Below, one piece after another: positions 56,929-64,000 of a DNA stretch of 64,000 nt. Position 1 is the stretch's first letter; each line of letters opens with the position of its first letter. The DNA lies in the NCBI GenBank assembly GCA_029204045.2, contig CM055063.1, positions 30,614,810 through 30,678,809 on the forward strand, written 5' to 3'. This DNA comes from Tillandsia leiboldiana (Eukaryota; Streptophyta; Magnoliopsida; Poales; Bromeliaceae). The translations under genes were made by a program, and so were the position numbers. The notes below the pieces were generated by a model. That model had not been told where the DNA came from. It worked only from the letters and a program-made list of their open reading frames with translations, and ran no database searches.

Positions 56929-56941
56929 CTCTCCCCTCCTT
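56929..56941 (-). promoter_or_regulatory. Gy2 polypurine tract
   Basis: AAGGAGGGGAGAG on the minus strand directly precedes the LTR start. Upstream is the GAGGACGAAAC motif also seen in Gy1. Confidence 0.9.
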
Positions 56942-56980
56942 AAAAGGGTTTCGTCCTCGAAACCAGACTAAATATAAACC

Positions 56981-57352
56981 TCAGGAGGGTGTCTCAAACA
57001 GATAGGGACAGGAAATCCTCAACTCATCCTCAGGATCCCAAGTGGCCTCTCGCTCATCATGATGGCTCCACATGACCTTCACGAAAGGTATAACCCGATT
57101 GCGCAATTCTTTTGTCTCCCTGGCAAGAATTCGCATCGGGCGCTCCTGATAGCTCAACTCCTCGTCCAACTCTAAAGAGGTTAAGTCCAAAACATGCGAG
57201 GGATCAAAAACATACCTCCTCAGGACAGATACATGAAACACATCATGAGTACCTGCCAACCGCGGCTGTAGCGCAACTCGATAAGCAACGGGTCCAATGC
57301 GCTCCAATACCTTAAACGGTCCAATAAATCGCGGACTGAGCTCTCCGCGCAC
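56981..57352 (-). pseudogene. Gy2 integrase C-terminus with chromodomain-like module
   Basis: It contains LSPRFIGPFKVLERIGPVAY, the GPF/Y motif region, then VFHVSVLRRYVFDPSHVL and, near the end, LRNRVIPFVKVMWSHH and EATWDPEDELR, matching the Gy1 C-terminus. It is in frame with the upstream integrase, separated by one TGA. Confidence 0.9.
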
Positions 57353-58125
57353 TCCAAAACGCCGTATCCCTCAAGATGGCGAGACTTTCAGAAAAACGTG
57401 GTCTCCAACCTGGAACTCTAAGTCTCGCCGCCTCCTATCCGCAAAACTCCTCTGCCGGCTCTGAGCAGTCACTAAATGTCGTCGAATGACCTTGACCTTT
57501 TCTTCAGCTTCCATAAGCAAGTCAGGCCCCAAGGTCTTCCTTTCACCCATGTCACTCCAACATAATGGCGATCGACATTTCCGTCCATACAATGCTTCGT
57601 AGGGTGCCATCTGAATGCTCGCCTGAAAGCTATTGTTATAAGCGAACTCTGCCAATCTCAAATGTCGATCCCAGCTACCGCTAAAATTCAGGACACAAGC
57701 TCTCAACATATCCTCTAGAGTCTGAATGGTCCGCTTGGACTGTTCGTCAGTCTGTGGGTGAATGACAGTGCATAACTGAAGCTAGGTCCCCAAGGCTGTC
57801 TGCAAGCTCCTCCAGAAATGCGAAGTAAACCTCGGGTCCCGATCTGACACAATCGAAGCCAGCACTCCATGCAACCTCACGATCTCATCCATGTACAACT
57901 GTGCCAATCTCTCCAGAGTCCAACTCGACTGTATCGGCAGAAAATGGGCTGATTTTGTCAGTCGATCCACAATCACCCAAATAGCAACAACTCCACTCTG
58001 TGTCCTCGGCAATCCAACAATGAAATCCATAGTCACTCGATCCCATTTCCATTCAGGTATTGGAAGGCTTTGTAACTTGCCAACTGGAACCTGATGCTCA
58101 ACTTTAACTTGCTGACAAGTTAGAC
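57353..58125 (-). pseudogene. Gy2 integrase core, catalytic Glu replaced
   Basis: The zinc-module end CQQVKVEHQVPVGKL is followed by MDFIVGLPRTQSG (Asp 1), IVSDRDPRFTSHFWRSLQ (Asp 2), then a TAG near 57781. The motif that should hold the catalytic Glu reads QTDEQSKR where the family has QTDGQSER, so Glu became Lys and Gly became Glu, both explained by G to A. The downstream motifs FAYNNSFQASIQMAPYEALY and RSFADRRRRDLEFQVGDHVF are intact. A TGA near 57371 replaces Arg (CGA to TGA). Confidence 0.9.
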
Positions 58126-60074
58126 TGTAGTGGTCCAGGACCCCATGCAGTCTTTCCTCGTGAATCTAATGTGTAAAACACCTATTGATGGTGTGTATGG
58201 TCCATAGTGTATCAAAGGGATACCACAGACGGACCCATTGAGGTACTTATTGTTAGACTGGCTTTCGGCTGCATTTGCCGAATTTTAGAAAAGGTTTTTG
58301 GCCAAACAAAGATTGTATTTGGATTCAGCACGGAAAAACGCTCGAAAACGGCTATTTGCTTGTTAAATTCTCAGTCCTGATGACCAAAAACGGACATCCG
58401 GAAGTTTTCGGTGGATTCGGGTGCATGGGAGAGACCATGGACCGGCCTGGAGCCACATGGCGGCCTATCATTGGCCGGTTCATGCAGCGCGGTCCACGGG
58501 GAGGCGTGGAGAGGTGCATAGACCGAAGAGCGGGATGCGTGGCGTGCCCGGAATGGCTGGCGCACGCGGCACGGACCAGGGAACCCGCGCGGTTACTGTG
58601 GACCGAGTGCAGGGACACGTGGCGGCCTGGCGTTGGCTGGCTCACGTAGGCGCGGGCCACGGGAGCACGGAGGAGCGGTCCACGACGCTGCCACACCGGC
58701 GGCCCGTTTCGTCGCGTTTCAGTGCGCGGACTCCCCGGCCTACTCCGACCCCCGTTTCCGGTGATTCTTGCGCCGTTGGCTTCACGACAGGTAGGGCTAC
58801 GACTTTTGTGTGTTGAGTGGCCCCTCTTTTCGAGTTTTTTTTGAAGTTTCCCGAGCTTTCCTTTGACCCTTTTTTTTTGGCGGAGTTTTGGACAGTACCA
58901 CAGTGTTTCGGTGATATCTTCGCGCTCAGGCATCGGTTGGAGGCGTGCCTATAGTCGTTTTGCATCGACACGTCGTAAGGAACGTCCTCCAATTTTCCTG
59001 GATTTTTCTGAGTTTTCCCCGAAGGTAAAAAATCCCTTTTTCCAGAGCTAAGTGCTACAGATTTTGTATTTGGTTTGTTTTAAGGTGGTCACCTTGCAGA
59101 ATTTACATCTTGATGTACGAAACTCGGTTTTGAACGTGCATGTACTCGTTTCGATCGGATCGTCGTGACGGTCGTGGCGGTATTTTTTCTGGAATTTTCC
59201 GAGCCCATCTCGCAGGTGAAAACAGTGCAGTTCTGGACTATTCCTTGAGTGACAGCATGTTCATGAGGGTGCTTGTATAATTAATTGTGTGTATTTTGGG
59301 GTATTGTGTACAGTGATTGTGGCGGTTGACCTGCTTGGGCGAGCACCTCATTTGGACGGGGATTTAGCGTTCGAGGTGGGTGTTGTTGTTGTAAACTCCT
59401 CACTTTTGACTACCCACTAGGCTTATTGGAATGCTCCCAGTGTAAAATGGCAAAGTGCACTCTATTTGTAATATATATATATGCTTGGGCATAAAATACC
59501 ATGTTAGAACTATCATCCTTGAGGAATTGATCGCAGAAAATTGATAGACTATGCTATAGGAAATATCATTTAAATTTGGGGGACTTTATGCATGTGTGTA
59601 GGCCGGCTTATGATATACTAGTACATAGGGTACTTAGGCGATCATAATTTCTTGTTATAGCATGCTCTACTTCATGTAAAAATCAGCAAACCTGCATTTA
59701 TTTTGCCAATTAAAGGACATTTGCATGCTTGTATGGTCACCTAGATAGGCCACATTTTTCTGCTACACTATCATGCTGGAACTGACTTAGGAGAAACCAT
59801 GCTTTTATTCTTTCTCCTGTTGTCTAGACTTAGGGGATAGTGTGCTCGGGTTCGAGCAGGGGCTGGGTTAGTGTAGTCAAATTTTTGGGATTTGGGACAG
59901 GCAGGCCTTGATGGCAGGGTATTGCGGCAACCGCGAACTTTGGGCGGTTGACCGGGCAGTTACTATTGCATGAGATTGGGGGAGAGGGATCGGGCTTTTT
60001 TTAGTGGATGGTTTTTCTCACTTGATGAGAGTCATGATCCAGTCCTGCTATATCAGGTTACTTATGGCTACTTA
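58126..60074 (+). mobile_element. LTR-h: LTR-d-type LTR in Gy2 integrase, interrupted by LTR-i
   Basis: It starts TGTAGTGGTCCAGGACC right after TAGAC (58121-58125, expected TSD) and is plus-oriented. The text 58190-58380 parallels 60130-60320 of LTR-i. It holds the ~81-bp GC repeat (58450-58650), but relative to LTR-i about 0.6 kb including the TATA box is missing around 58710. It continues beyond LTR-i outside the window. Confidence 0.78.
58450..58650 (+). repeat. ~81-bp GC-rich repeat in LTR-h
   Basis: Units with ACATGGCGGCC...ATTGGCCGG and ACGTGGCGGCC...TTGGCTGG are spaced ~80 bp (58453, ~58532 degenerate, 58617). Confidence 0.65.
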
Positions 60075-60394
60075 TGTGGTGACCCTGATCCCCGTGTTGC
60101 TTCTCCCATGAACCGTGGTGTAGAACACCTAGTGTTGGTGTGTCTGGCCCATAGTGCATCAACGGGATGCCACAGATGGACCCTGTGTGATATCCACAGC
60201 TGGATCGGCCTTCGGCTGCATTTGCCGAATTTTTGGAATGGTTTTGGGCCAAACAGAGGTTGGATTTGGATTCAGCGCGGAAAAACGCTTGAAAACGGCT
60301 ATTTGCTTGTTAAATTCTGAGTCCGGATGCCCAAAAACGGACTCCCGAAAGTTTTTATTGGATTTCGGTGCATGGGAGGGGCCGTGGACCGCCG

Positions 60395-60800
60395 GCGTGC
60401 CACGTGGCGGCCTATTATTGGCCGGTCCGCAGCGCTCGGTCCACAAAGCGCCTCGGCTGGGTGCACGGACCCGGCGCATGGACACGTGGCGCCGCCTGAT
60501 TGGCGGGCTCTGGAGGCGCGGTCTACGGGTTTGGCGCGGCGGTGCATGGACCAGGCGGGGGGACGCGTGGCAACCCCCGGTTGGTCGGTGCACGCGGTGC
60601 GGTCCACGGAACCTGAACTAGGGTGCATGGACCGGGTGCATGGGACACATGTCAACGTGTCATTGGTCGGCTCACCGGGCGCGGCGCACGGGGGCGCGGG
60701 ACCCCGCCTCGGGGCGCGTGCGCGGCAGGCGCCGCCTGCCCGCGTGTGTGACCGCGACAGTGGCAGGGACGCGTGTGGCAGTGACGCGTGTGCGGCGGGC
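60395..60800 (+). promoter_or_regulatory. LTR-i 80-83-bp repeats with G-box and CCAAT-like cores
   Basis: CACGTGGCGGCC with ATTGGCCGG at 60401; ACACGTGGCGCC with ATTGGCGGG at 60482; ACGCGTGGCAACC with GTTGGTCGG at ~60562; ACACATGTCAACG with ATTGGTCGG at ~60646. Spacing is 80-83 bp. More CACG/ACGTGGC cores follow to ~60960, upstream of the TATA box at 61080. Confidence 0.65.
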
Positions 60801-61079
60801 TCCACCTACCCACTTTGACCGGGGAGGTGCCACGCGTCGGCAGCCCATGCGCCCCGCACAGCTGTTCGCTGTGCGGGACGCGTGTCGGACGTCGGGGCGT
60901 GCGACGTGGCCGCAGCGGAGTGGTTCCGCCCGCTGCCGCCTGTTGGTCGGGCTACGTGGCGGCCCCGGGCCGTTTCGGGTGCGCACAGTTTTGGGCCGGG
61001 CCCAACACTGTAGCAGCCCGAAAATTTCGGCACCCGAAAGTTGGGACTCAACCGTCTTTTTTTGAAATGATTTGTGAGC

Positions 61080-61091
61080 CTATAAATAGCC
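61080..61091 (+). promoter_or_regulatory. LTR-i TATA box
   Basis: CTATAAATAGCC, with the same context (GAGCC/CAGCC before it) as LTR-d at 16559. Confidence 0.8.
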
Positions 61092-61349
61092 CAAAAACTG
61101 TTCAACATGGTTTTTTCTGCGTTTCTAGGCCTTTTCTCACCGAGCTTTCTTCAGAGGACTTCACCCCCACGCAGTTTAGCATCCATCTGCAGAGTTTGGA
61201 GATTTTACGTGGCACGTTTTTCGAGATTCCCATTTTCTTGGCGCGTCGCGACGCTCTTTCTTCGGTGTTTCTTTCGTCGCGTTTCGGTGCACGAGCTCCC
61301 CCGGCCTACTTCGACCATCTTTTCGAGCGATTTCTTCGCCGTTGGATTC

Positions 61350-61800
61350 GCTACAGGTAAGGCTACGATTTTGGTAATTTCCGCATTTCCTGGTTTCATG
61401 CTTTTCGAGGAGTTCTTCCATGCTCACTGAGGACCATGTTTGCTGTGTGGATTTTTTAGGACAGCGGATTGATGGAATTTTATCTCCGCGCTCGGACATC
61501 GGATTGAGACGCTCTTGTACACTTTTTTCATCTACTCGATGCGAGGATCATGATAGTATTTTTCTTGGAATTTTTGGAGACCTCCCCGAAGGTATACATT
61601 TTCCTTTTTCATCTGTGCGAGAGTTTACAGTTGTATGGTTTTGGGATTTTGCGCACCGATACTGTGGAATTTGTAACTTGGCCTACGGTGCTTGGATTTG
61701 GGCGTGTAGGTACCCGTTTCGAAGCTATCGACGCGAGGAATGCTGTGGTATTTATTTCAGAATTTTTGGAGCCCTGTCTGCAGGTGAAAAATTGACATCT
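61350..61800 (+). repeat. LTR-i leader: CAGGTAAGG donor-like site and diverged tandem units
   Basis: A consensus-like donor CTACAG/GTAAGG lies at ~61352-61363. Diverged units follow with GATGCGAGGA or GACGCGAGGA, TTGGAATTTTTGGAG or CAGAATTTTTGGAG and AAGGTATAC or CAGGTGAAA ends. LTR-d and LTR-h show the same layout. Confidence 0.5.
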
Positions 61801-64000
61801 TTGCGACTGAAATTTCAGACTGTAATACTTGGTTAAATTTTGGGATTAAAGTGTAATTGTAGCCTTGTGTTGTACCCAGGAGGGTTTGTTGACAGTGCTG
61901 GACCTGTTAGACTTGGAGTTATTATTTTCCCTGGTTTTCTCAGCTGTGCGACTCCGGACAGTTAGCATCTTCTGGTGGGTGGCTTCGCTTTCAGGATCTA
62001 TGGACTGTGCGCTAATTCTATTGTTATAGAATCATGCATGATAGTGTTTGAACTTGGTAGCATGCTAGAATTTGGATGTTATTATTCCTTGTATTTATCT
62101 GATGATCTATGATCTCTTTTTCTTCCTACCATCTGTCTAATTATTGCTATCTTGGAACCTGACCTAGCACTCCCGTCATATGTTGCATGTGTAACCAGAC
62201 CAGTAGAAAACCCTCACTTGGGCTAGGGTTATTTATGTTTAGACATCCACACTTTATGTTTCATTCCTGGACTTAGTGTTATCCTCGCCCGGGTAGTGGG
62301 CCGAGCGGTCGGGACTTCTTTTAGTGTGGGTTGCATTTACACGTGCTTGGGAGTAGGGTGGAGTCTGGTAGATGTAGTGGATCGCTTGTCTGTACCGGGA
62401 ACCGTTTGGGGTAAACGGTGGCCCCGGGTGGTCTTGTTTTCCCCTGTTTGGGTTGTCGCCACTGTGTTAGTAGCAGTAGTTTACTAGTGTTAGCCGTACC
62501 TAGAACCCAGAACCCCTTTCGACATACACATGATTTTAGTCTACCAATGTTTTCTTCCAAGCATCGAAGGGCCGCTGGAGTCTGTTCTTGTTTGATTAGA
62601 CAAAGGCATCAGCCCTTCGGGGTTTGGGTAAAATACTTGTTTTTCTAACTGTTTTTCTAAAAATAACTAAAAATCATTAAAAATGGATTTCTTCTCAAAA
62701 CAAGATAGCTTTTCAAAAAGGGTACTACTTTTAACCCTCACCCTGTGGGTTGAGTGAACGTGGTTTTCAATAACAAATGTCACATTTTTTCTCTATAAAT
62801 CTCCCCACTAGAAAGGATTCGAGTGGTCTGGGTTCTAGGGGCCGTTCCTTTGTCGGGACGAAAGCGACGGGGGCCGAGCCTGGAACCTCTTCTTGTTTGA
62901 TAGGGTTGTAGGTGTAGGTCTCCCGGGACTTTCGAGCCCTATTGGTGCCTTCTGCGTGTTGTACCGAGTTTGTTGTGTTCCCGAACTATAGGGGGGTCGG
63001 AAACTTCGATAGGCGGATCCTAGAGTCGATCTGTTCTTGTTTGATAGGGTTCTTAGCACCGGCCTATCGGGTTTCCGAACCCTTATGGTGTCGGTCTTTC
63101 CTGTGAGTTTAGTGTTCTGTTGTGGGAGCCGTCTGGTGGACGGTGGCCCCCGGCTGTGTGGTTTTCCAGCCTGTGAGTGAGCGTTGGTGTCGTTAGTCGA
63201 TCTTGTGATCGTGGTTTGGACCATAGCCTGCATGAGCCATATTTGAGCTCGACAGAGATGCGCTGATACTTTCCTCGGTGGGGTCGCGCCCCTCGAGTGC
63301 CACTCCGAAGTTGGGCCTGTTACTTGCTATCGCGACTCGTTGACGCAGTCCCTCTGGCTGGGCCAGTTTTGGCAGTCACGGACACCCTACGGTAGACCCG
63401 TCCTGTTGAGGATGTGCGGCAGTAGGTGGGCGCAGGTTTGACTAAACCCTATGCGGCAGTCAGTATAGATTGGGTGGGTATACTGTGTGTGTTAGTAGAT
63501 GCATCATGTTTCCATCTGTTCCACTTTTTGAGCATCTAGATAGAGGCATGGTAGCTGTAGAGTTACTTTTCCCAGCCCTTTCATTTCAATATTATATCGT
63601 TACCTTATGCCTCTAGTAGACTTAGTGGGCAGACCGTCGGGCTTGTTGGCAGCACCCACTGAGAACTACTTGGGACGTAGTTCTCATACCCGTCGTGGTG
63701 TCTTTTCCCCAGGGACTTCTACTCCTGTTCCTGCTGCTCCAGTTGCTGATCCGGCTGATTGAGGTAAGGGAGTCGCGAGATAGATCCCTACCAGTCGTCG
63801 TCATCCAGAGAGTAGATGTACCCCTTTACTCTTTGAGAGTTCTTGTTGAGAGACTTTTGTAGTGAGGAATAGAGTTGTACTTTTTATTTTACTGCTTGAG
63901 AGATTTATGTGTTTTGGGGAGGATTTGAGTTGTATATATTTTCATTTTCAGCAGTTTACTTTCAGCTCTGATATCTGTATAGTATAGTTGATCTTTTGCA

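Larger units (their letters stand above)
54630..58125 (-). mobile_element. Gy2: Ty3/gypsy chromovirus, 3' part only, inserted in Co2 RT
   Basis: It comprises a 3' LTR (54630-56928), a polypurine tract and pol from the integrase zinc module to the chromodomain. GTGTC before 54630 is the expected TSD. It is cut at 58125 by LTR-h, with the rest right of the window. Confidence 0.88.
60075..64000 (+). mobile_element. LTR-i: LTR-d-type LTR in LTR-h, runs off right edge
   Basis: It starts TGTGGTGACCCTGATCCCC after ACTTA (60070-60074, expected TSD). The last bases (CAGCTCTGATATCTG...) match, inverted, LTR-f at ~44790, placing the end roughly 100 bp outside the window. It contains the 81-bp GC repeats, a TATA box, leader repeats and the common distal region. 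Whether it is solo or the 5' LTR of a full element cannot be seen. Confidence 0.8.

Noticed and set aside
60154..61430. Several frames of 100-190 codons on both strands
   Set aside because: They overlap one another across the LTR-i promoter repeats and leader; no protein similarity recognised.

Overview
This is plant nuclear DNA from a large, repeat-rich genome, almost certainly a flowering plant. I found no ordinary host gene, tRNA gene or rRNA gene. Essentially the whole window can be explained as LTR retrotransposons inserted into one another, and most junctions are supported by TG...CA termini and 5-bp target-site duplications (TSDs). Names used here: Co1 and Co2 are Ty1/copia elements of the Sirevirus (SIRE/Maximus) type, both on the minus strand. 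Gy1 (plus) and Gy2 (minus) are Ty3/gypsy chromoviruses that look like the Tekay/Del lineage. LTR-a to LTR-i are LTR copies of the Gy type without internal regions.

Nesting: Co2 is the outermost visible element, with pieces at 13291-15656, 48777-49846 and 53111-54629. It was hit by LTR-c (11794-13290 plus sequence left of the window), LTR-d (15657-48776, TSD ACTAT), LTR-g (49847-53110, TSD CAAGT) and Gy2 (from 54630). LTR-c contains Gy1, which contains LTR-a and LTR-b (2517-5202, TSD CGACC). LTR-d contains Co1 (17766-43098, TSD GTTAA) and LTR-f (44715-48590, TSD GTTAT). Co1 has LTR-e (18911-22487, TSD AATTA) inside its 3' LTR. Gy2 is interrupted by LTR-h, which is interrupted by LTR-i, and that runs off the right edge.

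The 100-N gap at 31875-31974 joins two contigs that overlap. The last ~10.7 kb before the gap (21195-31874) aligns end to end with the first ~10.7 kb after it (31975-42643). Indels are concentrated in whichever copy lies near the gap. This is best read as an unmerged overlap or haplotig, not a biological duplication. Collapsed, Co1 becomes a normal ~11-kb Sirevirus with two 1,338-bp LTRs.

The most interesting biology is a third gene (ORF3) between pol and the 3' LTR of Co1 and Co2. In Co1 it has its own TATA box and an upstream array of the palindrome GATCCGGATC, the same motif that forms an array upstream of the TATA box in the element's LTR. In both elements it has a ~384-bp intron-like leader with conserved splice signals. 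The Co2 version carries a large central domain that Co1 has lost. In Co2 the motif has changed in the same direction at both sites, which suggests a shared DNA-binding regulator.

The gypsy LTRs are unusually long (2.1-3.9 kb). Several carry GC-rich tandem arrays with different unit sequences, and these arrays produce many long spurious reading frames. Most gypsy and copia coding regions are inactivated, largely by stop codons that can be explained as C-to-T or G-to-A changes, as expected for old methylated transposons.
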